This document shows, piece by piece, positions 21,560 to 33,300 of a stretch of 64,000 nt of DNA. Under the pieces are notes generated by a model, which was not told the DNA's origin, searched no databases, and saw only the letters and a program-made list of their open reading frames with translations. The first letter of the stretch is position 1; the number at the start of each line of letters is the position of its first letter. The stretch is from Ancistrus triradiatus (Eukaryota; Chordata; Actinopteri; Siluriformes; Loricariidae). The stretch covers positions 393,072-457,071 of the forward strand of contig JAJAGP010000356.1 in assembly GCA_025084515.1 (NCBI GenBank). Direction: 5' to 3'. The translations under genes and the position numbers were made by a program.

Positions 21560-22060
21560 GATATTCTGCTCATTGTTTGTGTTAGTTTTATGGTCACTAC
21601 ACTTTGAAGTTCTACAGTTACAGACTGTAGTCCATCTGTTTCTCTACATGCTTTGTTCGTCCCCTTTACTCTGTTCTCTAATGGTCAGGACCAGCACAGA
21701 TCAGGTACTGTTTGGGTGGTGGATCATTCTCAGCACTGCACTGACACTGGTGTTTTGATGGTGGTGTGTTAGTGTGTGGTGCACTGATACGAGTGGATCA
21801 GACACAGCAGTACTCCTGGAGTTTACAAACACCTCAGTGTAACTGCTGGACTGAAAACAGTCCACCAACCAAAAATGTCCAGCCACCAGCATCCTGTAGG
21901 CAGCATCATGTAAGCAGTGTTAAAAACTCCAGCAGCTCTGCTGTGTTGGATCCAATTGTACCAGCAACACACACTAACACACCACCACCACATTAGTGTC
22001 ACTGCAGTGCTGAGAACAATCGCTGCACACTATAGTCAGTTCCCTCTGAAAAAAATTCTT
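21560..22060 (+). repeat. interspersed repeat (TTTGGGTGGTGGATCATTCT family)
   Basis: Contains CCATCTGTTTCTCTACATGC, GGGTGGTGGATCATTCTCAG and AAAAATGTCCAGCCACCAGC. Copies at 29380, 41455 (inverted), 47928 and 53035 (inverted). The type is unknown to me; possibly a non-autonomous DNA transposon. Confidence 0.7.
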
Positions 22061-22574
22061 CTAAGTACATTGATGAAGTCAATAGCGCTGTGCAAGAATG
22101 ACATTCTCCACCACAAACCTCCCATTATGATGATGGTGGCATGCTCAGGCCCAGTAAGTTTAGCTGCAATGTGAGTGCAGGCCATTGGAGGAGTGGGAAA
22201 TGAGGACAGTTGTGCTCTGGTATGGTACAAGGCAGTGAGTACGTCCTAAGTCACTCTATATCAGAATCACTATCAGGCAACTGCAGGTTTCTTACGTTTA
22301 TTTAGACTCATGCCACACCCAGTCTGCACCACTGTGTGTGCCATTGCTTTTATTATTCTTCAAACTGCCAGGACCAGTAATCAGCTCCAGGCTTACATTC
22401 CTCACCACATACCTTTTCACCTTTTACGCTTTCAGTCCAGTAAGTAAAGTTGTTCACAGTTGTTGTTTAAGATCAGAGTTTGAATAGAAATAGCATCGGT
22501 CATTTGAATATCTACATGAAGCAAAGTAAATATACTTCTTCATCTTCTTTGTCCTGCTTCAACCCCAATTGGGG
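22060..22574. other. intergenic, nothing recognised
   Basis: No ORF of interest, no terminal repeats. Confidence 0.5.
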
Positions 22575-22750
22575 TTAAGGTATGGGAATATGGACCAAAT
22601 GGTCCAGAGTTTAAATCCCACCTCTACCAAGCTGCCACTGTTGGGTCCTTGAGCAAGGGCCTTAACCCACAGCTGCTTGGATTGTAAGACTGTGTCAATT
22701 GTAAGTCGCTCTAGATAAGGGCATCTGCTAAATGCTGTAAATGTAAATTG
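22575..22750 (+). mobile_element. tRNA-headed SINE
   Basis: GAGTTTAAATCCCACCTC (box B region), GCCACTGTTGGGTCCTTGAG and the tail ATCTGCTAAATGCTGTAAAT. The head is partly replaced. Confidence 0.75.
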
Positions 22751-23039
22751 GTCTGGTCAGGATCAAGGGGGCTCCGATCTATCTCTGGAAAATGTATGAT
22801 GGAATGCCAGGGCTGGGGTCCTCCTCAAACAGCGTGATCGGTGCCTGCATGTGACCCAAGGCATAACCGGGACTCAAACCCAGGTCATAGAGGTGAAGGG
22901 CTTGCACTTTTGCTGAAAAAATATACAGACAGTATGTTTGGGATTTGCTTCCAAGAACACTATTGATGTTCTTATCATTGACGTGATAAGGCCTGGCTAG
23001 AGTTTCAGTGGAGTAGGACTGAGGTGGAGCAACAGTTAA

Positions 23040-23240
23040 GCTACTGGACTAAGGAGGATGGCTTCCTATTTGAGTCCTCGCAAGGTTTCTTCCTTATAAC
23101 GTTTAGGGAGATTCTCCTTCCCACTGATGCCCTAGGCTTCCTCAATTTGGCAATGGCCCTAGATATTATAGAAAAGCTAAAATTGTAAAGCTGCTTTGAG
23201 ACAATGCCCCATTATAAAAAGCGCTACATAAACAAATCTG
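23040..23240 (+). repeat. interspersed repeat (TGACTTG-tail family)
   Basis: CTATTTGAGTCCTCGCAAGG through GCTGCTTTGAGACAATGCCC and a GCGCTACATAAAC end; matches 19451-19670. Confidence 0.7.
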
Positions 23241-23254
23241 TCTCAATTTGAATA

Positions 23255-23400
23255 TATACCAGAAGTTTCACAGTTCAAGTCCCAGCTCTGATAATCTAGC
23301 CCTTAAACAAGGAACCCACAACTGATTGAGTTGTACCTTGTAAGAACGCATCAGCTGTAAGTCACTCTGGATAAGGGCCTCTTCTAAATAGCTAATGAAG
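23255..23400 (+). mobile_element. SINE fragment
   Basis: Retains the tail CTGTAAGTCACTCTGGATAA and part of the body. A further fragment (ACTGGACTTTGGACCAGAAA) is at about 23900-23965. Confidence 0.5.
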
Positions 23401-24309
23401 GATGGAGTTGAGGTCTGGGCTTCCACTTCCAAGTTAGCTAACCCTTTCTTTCTGGAACTCCCTTTGTGCTGGAGGTCAGGCTGAAACAAGAACCTGGAAC
23501 CACACGGTTCTCTACAACGTATTTGATGCTTTAAGGAGGCATTACGCATTCCATTTAACCTTGGATCAGTGCTCCATCATGCTTTACCAGTTGGCACTGT
23601 AGCATGAATGTGGCATTCTCTTGGCATTCATTCACCAATCGCGGATTCATCCGTCAGACTCCAGATGGTGGTGTGATTCACTGAACACGTTTCCACTAGT
23701 CGAGTGCTGGTACACTTTCGCTAATTCAAATAAAGCTTGGCATGATGCGTGATCTTAGGCGTGTGTGCTTCTGCTAGGACATGAAAACATGATTCATGCA
23801 TTTCCAAACAAACAGTTCCCAGTGCTCCCAGTTTGGGGCTTGGAATTTAAGTATTAAGTGGTGAAACTAAAGTCAGATTTGTGCGTGCAACACAACGTAC
23901 TGGACTTTGGACCAGAAAGTCCAAGCATTGGCAAGCCACATGTTGTTAGGCCATTGAGCAAGGGTTATGATTGCACATTGTACATTTTGCATGATTTTGG
24001 AAGGTGAGAGGAAACCAGACTACCCAGAGGAAACCAATGCAGACAAAGGCTGGGCCAGGATTCAAAGCCAGGTCTCTGGAGCCGTGAGACCACAGTGCTG
24101 CCAAAAATGAAAATGTATAAACAACTTAGCTCTACTTTTTCTGGTTTCTCCCATGAAAGCAAAGCCATAGGGTTGGGTAGGGGTTGCTGTTGCAGTGGGG
24201 GTGAATGATCCTCTCTCAGTTAGATAGCCAGTCGTGTCTGCATGTGACACCAATCAGAGTCCCTGCGGTGTATTAGACAGCGGTGCAAACCCAAGTGTAT
24301 TATATAATA

Positions 24310-24790
24310 TACCGGTACACTATATAGACAAAAATTTGTGGACACCCCTTCTAATAATTGAGGTCTACTATTTCAGCAACAAAACCTTGTAACACATTCA
24401 TAGTATAATGCATACATTCTCCGTAGACAAACAGTAGCAGTAGAATGGCTTGTACTGATACCCCAGTGACTCTCAGTATGACACATTAATAGGTTTAAGT
24501 CAGTTCATCAACTTTCTGTCCTGAGAATTGGTTTGCCGTCTTTATCGAGAACTTGTCTGGCTTACACAGAACCTCGACCTCAACTCCATCAGACTTGTAT
24601 ATCTTGAAAATGTACTCGAATGCCAAAAGTGAGCCAGGGCTTATTGTCTAACAACAGAAGCCGACCTCACAGTCATATTCCAAAATCTAGTAGAAAATTG
24701 GGGGCAAACTCCATACTAACGCCCATGCTTTGGATGTAGTTATTTGGGTGCCCACAAAGTTGTCTATGTAGCATGTATCTTAATGCATGA
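24310..24790 (+). repeat. probable MITE-type repeat (CACTATATAGACAAAA start)
   Basis: The opening CACTATATAGACAAAA..GTGGACACCCC is the usual start of a widespread fish repeat. The right end near GGTGCCCACAAAGTTG is diverged. Confidence 0.45.
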
Positions 24791-25221
24791 GTGTCAATCA
24801 TTCTGGCATCTACCCAAGTGAGTACCTTTAAGAAATGGCTCGGTTACCTGAGAAAATTTTTTTGGCTGTCTTTCAAGTCTCAAATACATTAAGCCAAGAC
24901 TTTGTGGTTTATTCTTGTGTGAAATTGTTCGAATGCAGTTTGAGCTGTTGACTCATATCTTAGTCCAAAAATGAAAATGTTTGCACATCTGAATGGCCTT
25001 TTGAGCTGTCAAGAATGTGCGTTGTTCTCGATATTAGTAGCTGCTGCACTGTCTTTACACTGTTGTCAATTCATGCCTACTGTACCGTTGTAAGCAAAGT
25101 AGCGCAGTAGGAAGCTTAAACCTCTGACAATTCCCAGTATGCTGTTTGCTCTGTGCGACCATCAAGTCTGGTCTAGTCTTGCTAATCTAAGGCAAAACCT
25201 GTTCTTATGAGAAGCGACTGC

Positions 25222-25222
<1 letters not shown>
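24791..25222. other. intergenic, nothing recognised
   Basis: No coding or repeat signal seen. Confidence 0.5.
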
Positions 25223-25254
<32 letters not shown>

Positions 25255-25560
25255 TTTCTTCTCATCTTTTGGCACTTTCAGATTGTCGGGGTTCCTTAGT
25301 TTTTGTAAACAAGCAATTACAGAATCAAGGACCAGCAAAACTCAGGTCCTCACACATAAGAATTGTGGGATTTTATATAGGTCTAGATAGACGAGTACAC
25401 ACATACATATGTAGACACACACACACACACACACACGTTTGTCTTTCTATAATTGTGATGTCTTCCCATTGACATATTATTACGTAAGCCTAACGTTAAT
25501 CTTCATAATTTAAAGCATATTTTTTGCCTCACAATGACATATAAACTTGATTGACCCCAC

Positions 25561-25609
<49 letters not shown>

Positions 25610-25750
25610 TTTCTTCTCATCTTTTGACACTTTCAGATTGTCGGGGTTCCTTAGTTTTTGTAAACAAGCAATTACAGGATCAAGGACCAGCAAAACTCAG
25701 GTCCTCACACATCAGAATTGTGGGATGTCATATAGGTCTAGGTAGACGAC

Positions 25751-25802
<52 letters not shown>

Positions 25803-25915
25803 TTTCTGTACTTGTGATGTCTTCCCATTGACATATTATTACCTAAGTCTAACCTTAATCTTCATAACTTAAAGGAAATTTTTGGCTTCACAGTGACATA
25901 TAAACTTGATCCCAC

Positions 25916-25972
<57 letters not shown>
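25223..25972. repeat. tandem duplication (about 355-359 bp period) bounded by CA arrays
   Basis: The block ACTTTTTCTTCTCATCTTTT starts at 25251 and again at 25606; CGTTTGTCTTTCT at 25436 and 25795; the ATAAACTTGAT..CCACCAAACACA end recurs near 25545 and 25903. CA arrays (25223-25250, 25416-25435, 25564-25605, 25756-25794, 25920-25970) separate the parts. Copies differ by scattered substitutions, so the duplication is not brand new. Confidence 0.9.
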
Positions 25973-25979
25973 CTCCAGA

Positions 25980-26500
25980 CACACCTTTCTGACAAATGGA
26001 AGTAAAAAAAAAAAAAAAAGGAAGGTCTCTTTTGTGAAGCTTTTCATATGTTGTCTACTTCTCTCTTGTCTATTTAAAATACTTACTTGTACAAAAGAGT
26101 TCAAGTAAGTACTTTTTTGTACAAGTATCATATATGAAAGGGGTGATACATAAACAGAACTTATCATTAATAATATAAAAGTGACATGGAAAAGTAAACT
26201 GTCACACCGATTACCGATCTGCATTGCGATTCCAAAATCCAGTAAATCAAATCTCACCAAATAAAATACAAATCAACCACAAGGCGTATTTCAACAGCAC
26301 TTGGGGTTTCAGTGACTGAATTCTTCAAGTACATGTAAAACCGTTCTGCCCAAATTAAGACCTAGTCAAAGCAGAAATCACACATGTTCACCACATATGC
26401 CTGCTCAGTTCCTGCTGATCACGGAAATACAAGCAAATCTGTTATACCCTGAAGACAAACTGTATTAATAGGTCATCAACAGGAAACGCATGGTACAGCT
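25980..26500. other. intergenic, nothing recognised
   Basis: Poly-A run at 26006-26019, otherwise unremarkable. Confidence 0.5.
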
Positions 26501-26502
26501 GT

Positions 26503-27004
26503 GCTACTTAGAAAGACCTGGAACCATGTAATTTTCATCATAGCTACACTTCAACTATGAGAGACAAAATGAGAAAAAAAAATCCAGGAAATCACATCGT
26601 GGGATTTTTAAATTATTTAATTGTAAATTACGGTGGAAAATAAGTATTTGGTCAATAACAAAAGTTCAACTCAATGCTTTGTAACAATCTGTGTTGGCAA
26701 TGACAGAGGTCAAACGTTTCCTTTTTACGGAGCCACTCCTTCGTTACCCGAGCAGTGTGTTTGGGATCATTGTCATGCTGGAAGAACCAGCCATGTTCCA
26801 TCTTCAATGCTCTCACTGATGGAAGGAGGTTTTGGCTTAAAATCACACGATACATGGCCCCGTTCATTTCCTGGATTTTTTTTTTCTCATTTTGTCTCTC
26901 ATAGATGAAGTGTACCTATGATGAAAATTACAGACCTCTCTCATCTTTCTAAGTCGGAGAAGTTGCACAATCAGTGGCTGACTAAATACTTTTTTACCCC
27001 ACTG
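26503..27004 (-). mobile_element. Tc1-like deletion derivative
   Basis: Terminal parts of the Tc1 family joined to a small transposase piece (NGAMYRVILSQNLLPSVRAL and HDNDPKHTARVTKEWL on the minus strand). The left end is truncated; the right end is TTTTTTACCCCACTG followed by TA. Confidence 0.85.
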
Positions 27005-27286
27005 TATAGGCTCTGTATAGTATTTATATAAGCGCTCAAACGGCACGACAGCAATTTGCTAGTTTCACAACGTGGGACCTGGGATTGAGCCCAGTGTCTT
27101 CTAGTTGGGTTGGCACAATTGACAGTGACACGCACAACTGGGGGTACCGAAGGGGTGGTTCTTACCACAAAGAGCCACAGTGAGACATCAGGAGTCTACA
27201 TTGGGTTTTATTCATCTACAGTGGACACAGCCTTCCCAAACAGTTGTGATTATGTATAGTACACACTGTGTGTGTATAATCATATG

Positions 27287-27288
<2 letters not shown>

Positions 27289-27343
<55 letters not shown>
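27289..27343. repeat. (CA)n microsatellite
   Basis: About 27 CA units. A 23-bp direct duplication (TCTGATGATTTCTTATCTTC twice) lies further on at 27539-27585. Confidence 0.95.
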
Positions 27344-27345
<2 letters not shown>

Positions 27346-27754
27346 ACACTCATTCTTGCTTTTTTGAATTTCAGTCTGTGGCCTCCTTGTTACTGTAGGC
27401 ATGCTCTTCATCTTAGTTTATCTGTTTGTGTTATCTCTCTGTCTCCCACCACATATGGCTCAGTTGAGATAAAGCTTGCAATTCTTTTCTGCAAATGCTG
27501 CTGCAATGCTCATGTAAGCACACATGGTATAAATAATCTTCTGATGATTTCTTATCTTCATTCTGATGATTTCTTATCTTCATTCGTTTTACACTGCCTA
27601 CCAAAATGGTCTCCTGCCTGACCCAAAAGGCAACTTACAGTAGGAATGCTAAACATCTTTCATCTTTAGCACATTGTTTGGCTTCCTCAGTTAAAATAAC
27701 CGCCTGCTCGTGTTGCTGCAGCTTAGCTGTCTAATTACTGATATAAGACTTTAA

Positions 27755-27955
27755 CCTCTTGAGACCTTACACTCCTCGGAGCTCTGATTTTTTTATGTAT
27801 AAAAACAGAGCACCGTCTTTGAACAGGAGATATTTTTATTTTTGTGAAATGCTCAGGAGATCTACAAACAAGGACTGAGTTAAGCAGAATGAAGTATGGG
27901 TTGTAGCAAACCCAAAAGGTCATGTCCTCATGTGGGGACACGAGGTCTCAGGAGG
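27755..27955. mobile_element. piggyBac-type MITE, TTAA flanked
   Basis: Ends CCTCTTGAGACC and GGTCTCAGGAGG are inverted copies (one mismatch) and each is flanked by TTAA (27751-27754, 27956-27959). 201 bp, non-coding. Confidence 0.78.
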
Positions 27956-28244
27956 TTAAAGACTGTGCTGCATTAAATGAGAAGTTTTATGACAGCTGTG
28001 TGAGAGGGTACTGTGGCTGAAATTAAAATATTCATGCTTTCACTTTGTTTAAGACAGAATGGAAGCATTGTGGTTTGGCTCCAGCGCCTATTGTGGGATT
28101 CACTTTGTGAAGGATGGGGTTGGATGCCTGTCTGTTGCCAGTCATGCCTACATGTGATGCCCCACCTAGCTGGAAGGCACCTGGTACTGTCGAGAGCTGG
28201 AATGATGGAATTGATCTATTATTTCATTTCCACACCCACTTAAT

Positions 28245-29110
28245 TTAATTCAGGATTGTGGGAATCCGGGGTTTATCCAGGGCAAGACAGGCCCCCGATC
28301 CTGGACATCAACAATCACACAATCATCCTGTGGCACTTTAGAGACGCCGAATGACCTCACCCATGTTTTTGGAATGTGGAAGAAACTGAAGTACCTACGG
28401 AAACCTATGCAAGCATAGAGAGAACATGCAAACCCCAAACAGGCATTGGCCAGGCTGGGAATTGAACCTGCATCTCTGGAGCTGAGGTGACTGCACTAAC
28501 CACCGTGCCACCCCTGAGCTAATACTGATTTTAAAAAATTGAGTTACAGTTACTTGAGTTTCAATGTGAACGTACATAAGTGTGGTTTCTGAGTGACTTG
28601 ATTGATTAGGGAAAAACCCCACACCCAGTTTCACAGGCTGCCAGATTTTGCTGTGTGCCGCTCTGTTCTGAAAGTAGATAATGTCCTTTAAGACAATCAC
28701 CTGCCTTTAAAGCTGAAAAGCTGAGGAGCGATAAAGAGAAACTAATTTTCTTGCTCAAACGTGTTGGAGGTTTAGTGAGAATGCAGTAAACACCAGAAGC
28801 ATAAACCAAATATTTGGGTGATTTATGTCTCTCAAACAGGATCACTGAGGGAGGGGGAATAATAACGAATGATTTTGGAACAAGAGAAAACTGCATCTCT
28901 ACAACTGTATACTTCATAATCCTTTGGCATGGGCAGCTGTTGCACTTCATGTCTGGGTTCAAATCCCAGCTGGGGCTTGCAATGTGGATGTAGTGTTCTA
29001 TGGAAACGCAACTCTGCGACAGACTGGTGTCGTGTACAGGTTGCATCAGTGCCAGGTGAATTCCAGGTTAGGCTCTACACGCACCCAAGGAACCCTGACC
29101 AGGATAAGTG
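28245..29110. repeat. patchwork of old interspersed repeats
   Basis: 28250-28515 matches the TTCTTATCCGCTT family in part (GGAATGTGGAAGAAACTGAA, GAGAACATGCAAAC, CCACCGTGCCACC). 28924-29110 is a related decayed piece (TTCAAATCCCAGCTGGG). No gene is seen. Confidence 0.5.
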
Positions 29111-29379
29111 GGGCTAAAACAGGTTGTTTTGCTTTTTTAGATTCTTTCCCATGGAAAGTACATCAGTCCTTACTCACTTTACCTGGGACTGACTAAATCT
29201 TTCCAGACCTGATGTCATGTCTATTGCTTTTTGTTATGGCTCACATTGTGTCACTGACTGAAGCTATTAGATGAAGGTAGTAAGTGGTGGTAATGACGTT
29301 AATGGTTATGAATGATTCAGGCTGCATCTACCATAGATTTCATTTAGGCAGCATAAGACAAGATCACCCACCACTTTCT

Positions 29380-29660
29380 TAGGTACACCTCCTTGATTCT
29401 ACACTCATTGTTCATTTTATCAGCTCCACGTACCATAGAAGCACTTTGTAGTTCTACAATCACAGGCTGTACTCCATCTGTTTCTCTACATACTTTGTTC
29501 ATCCCCTTTACTTGCACAGGACCAGCAGATGAGGTACTATTTGGGTGGTGGATCATTCTCAGCACTGCAGTGACACTGCTGGAGTTTTCAACCACCTCAG
29601 TGTCACTGCTGGACTGAAACCAGTCTAGCAACCAAAAATGTCCAGGCAATGATCTCAAAC
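29380..29660 (+). repeat. interspersed repeat directly upstream of ltb4r2-like exon
   Basis: Same family as 21560 (TTTGGGTGGTGGATCATTCT; AACCAAAAATGTCCAGGC). It ends about 30 bp before the splice acceptor of the first coding exon, leaving very little unique sequence there. Confidence 0.72.
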
Positions 29661-29697
29661 TAACTACATCTCCATGTGCTTGCTTTACCAGGTCATC

Positions 29698-30318
29698 ATG
29701 ACCTTCACCCGTACCCTCCTCACATTAGAGTCTGTACTCAACGCAAGTGCATTTTCCCTCATCAACTCGACCTCCAGCCCTCCCGTCACTCCCCCTACAA
29801 CCATCGTGAGCAACACCAAAGGAACCACAGTCGGCGCTGTGATCCTCACCATCTCCTTCCTCATTGGGGTCCCGGGCAACCTCTTCGTCATCTGGAGCAT
29901 CGTGGCCCGAACCCGGCACCACTCGGTCACCACCCTGCTCATCCTGAACCTGGCCTGCGCCGATGGCTCGCTCATGGTGCTCACGCCATTCTTCATCATC
30001 TACCTCATCAAACGGGGATGGGTTTTCGGCCTCGCCATGTGCAAAGTGCTGTATTACCTCTGCTGCACCAACATGTACGCCTCCATCTTCCTGATCACGC
30101 TGATGAGCGTACACAGGCTGGTGGCCGTGGTGTGGCCTCAGCGCGTTGGCGCCGTCACTAACAGGAGGAGGATCGTACGGGTGATCGCAGTGCTCTGGAT
30201 CCTGGCTCTGGGCCTGTCCGTGCCTGTGTTGGTGTTCAGAGACTTAACCAGGGTGCCGAATAAAGAAACGGAACTGTTTATCCAAGTGTGTGACCTCAGA
30301 CACTCTTCAGCCATATAT
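29698..30318 (+). CDS. ltb4r2: ltb4r2-like coding exon 1
   Basis: Residues 1-207: extracellular N-terminus, helices 1-4 and most of extracellular loop 2. Preceded by the acceptor TGCTTTACCAG (to 29690); an in-frame upstream ATG at 29674 lies in the presumed intron. Donor TAT|GTGAGT, phase 0. Confidence 0.92.
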
Positions 30319-33300
30319 GTGAGTTTGGACAAGCTGTTTTCCAATATCTTCATATTATAAAATGTGACGGGAATTTCACAACAGCCACTGATTCTGACCC
30401 CATTTACAACCCCAAATCAGAAACAGTTGGGACAGTATGGAAAATGCATATAAAAAAAACAAAACACACACACACTGTTTCTTACATTTCATTGCAGACA
30501 GTATGAACCTGAGGTATTTCATTTTCAGGTCTGGCCAACTTCAGTTAATAAACATCCATTCCTGCATTTCAGGCCTGCAACATATTCCAAAAAAGTTGGG
30601 ACTGTAAAGTATTTACCACATTGTAAAGATGCCATTCCTTTTTACCACACTTAAAAGAAGTTTTGACACAGATGATACCAAGTGATTTAGTGTTTAAAGT
30701 GTAATTTTGTCTCCTTCTTCCTGCAAACACGTCTTAAGATGTGTATGGGGTCGCCATTGTCTCATTTTTCATTTCAAAATTCACCACACATTCTCTAGTA
30801 CATTCAGGCCAGTCCAGGACTCTCACTGTCTTCTTGAAAAATGCATGGCCGTCCCTTAAAGGCAGGCTATGTTGCTCTAATATCTTGTACTTTTCTGCAT
30901 TAATGCTGCATCACAGAAGTATAAATTACTTCCACCATGGCCCAACCCCATAATATAACAGACCCTAGCTTTTGGATTTGTTGCTGATAACAGTCTGGAC
31001 GATCCTTTCCGAGCTTTGGTCTGGAGCACACGGCGTCCATTTTTTCAAAAAAGGTCCGGAATACTGATTGATCTGACCACAATACACGTTTCCACTGTGT
31101 GATGGTTCAGTCTTGATGCCTCCGAGGCCAAAGAAGTTGATGCCGCTTCTGGACATGGTTAACATGAGGCTTCTTTTGTTGCAGTAACGTTTTAAGTGGC
31201 ATTTGGGAATGTTCTCTTGTCCATCTGGTTCTATCAGCTATTCAGGAAAGAGGGTTCTTGATGTAGTGCCATCTCAGGGATCGAAGATCATGGGTGTTCA
31301 GCTTAAACTTGAGCTTTTGGCCTTTACACACTGAAGTTTATTGATATTATATACTATAGAGGGAGAAATATATAAACATCCCTCCCAATCTTTCTTTGAG
31401 GAACATTATTTTTAAGCATTTCAATAATTTTCTCATGGATATGCTGATAAACTGGAGATCCTCTGCCCAGCTTTTCTCCTCAAAGACTCCTGGATACTGC
31501 TTTTGTACCAAATCCTGATTACAATCACCTGCTGACATCACCTGTTTGAAATCACATAATTATTTAGCTTTTTCATTCATTACTAGCTCTAAATTGTCCT
31601 TGTCCCAATTTTTTTTTTGGAATGTGCTTCGGGGCTGAAATGCAGGAATGGATGTTTTATTAACAAATGAAACGAAGTTGACCAGACATAAAACATCTCA
31701 GGTTCACACTGTAAGAAACACTGTTTTTTTAATATGCATGTTCCATACTGTCCCAACTTTTTCTGATTTGGAATTCAACATGTAATTAAACACTACAGTA
31801 CTTTTCATGTGAACACGTCTTACCAATGCTGATCTTCATCCAACCTTCCAAGACTTCACCCATTATAACTACATTTACAGAGTTTAACAGACACTCTTAA
31901 CCACAGAGCCACCACTGTCCTGTAGTCAACTCCTCATCCTCATTGTGGAAAATTCAGGAAACACGCATCATCAGGCACAGATACGAAGCACACGCCTACT
32001 TAGAGGGTGCTAGCAGATCCACACCTGGACTTGGATAATGCCGATATGCATATTTCCTTACATTATTTTACTCAATATTTTATTTTTCAGTTAATATTTA
32101 CTTAGTTCCTGTTTTGTGAGCTACTACTACTGACTTATTTCACTAGATAAATTAGTTTCATTCTTACATTTATCATCTAAACTTATTTATATAGTGCTGT
32201 TTGCAATGGAGCATTGTCTCAAAGCAGCTTTACAAGTTTAGAGTATCTTCTAATATCTAAAGCCAATTCCAAACTGAGCAAGCCTAGGGCGGTGTTTCTC
32301 AATCCTGGCCCTGGCGCCCCACTGCTCTGCACAGTTTAGTGCTTCTCCTGTTTAAACACACCCACTTTAACTTAATAACCAGCTTGATCTTTTTTTAAGT
32401 TGAACAGCTGTTTACGGCTGCAACATCCAGAGTTAAATGACAGATTTTTATTTCCCTTTATAATTTCTTATAATATGTTATAATTGTTAAGATCTTGTTC
32501 ATTAAAGCGAACAGATGTTGAATGGATGGTGGTCAAACTACGCTATTTAGGCCAGAGGTGATTGCTTTGTGCATTTAGGACCTGTGCCCACAAAAAGCAT
32601 ATAAAAACCCAATAGGAGCCAAAAGTCTGAGCGCACTACTGTAAATGCATGTTTGGATTTTCGTGGAGAAAGATTCATACTGCAGCAGGATAACGACCAA
32701 AATACCAAATAACAATCCATTCTGACAGTGACATCATTTATTTTATTAAAAGATTCACTTTTCACTGGAATTGTTATACTGATTATATGATTTGCAACAC
32801 AAAACATTGTTATCAATTTAAGATAAATGCAAAACAATCCTTTTCGCTGGACTTTTGGCCCCTGCTGTGCATTCCAGTGACTGCACAATAACTAATCATT
32901 AGTTCAATATGAGACAAGGCAAGTTGTGGATTTGTAAGAATCCAAATGCGTCAGAATGACATCCTTGCCTGCATTGTTCAAGACCCAGTCAACAATTACT
33001 AGTCTGATTTCTTTGTTTTGTTTTTACTGTTGCTTTGAAGGAGTACTAAAAAAAATTATGGTTGCACGCTGGACTCCAACTGCTCTCCTGTGTGCTAAAA
33101 ACCCTACAAGGCATTGCAGAGCAACCAGTCATACAAACTGAAGAGAAGTAGATGTTCCCAAAGTAAACACACGTTTTTTTCACCATATCAATTCCACATG
33201 TGCTTAAGTGGCACAGTAATAGGGCTTTGGTTTATTTTGCTGTTGTAAGAACCTCCATTATTTTGAAAATACTTTCCATCAGATCACATCTGCAGTGATT

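Noticed and set aside
25862..26260. 132-codon and 71-codon frames with Cys/Val or His/Thr runs
   Set aside because: They are translations of CA/TG microsatellites.
29674..29697. Upstream in-frame ATG for the BLT2-like receptor
   Set aside because: It precedes a good splice acceptor (TGCTTTACCAG) and so is probably intronic; the ATG at 29698 is preferred.
29676..30161. 161-codon frame and antisense frames of 104-129 codons over receptor exon 1
   Set aside because: Shadows of the GC-rich coding exon; biased His/Pro/Arg or Glu/Asp composition.
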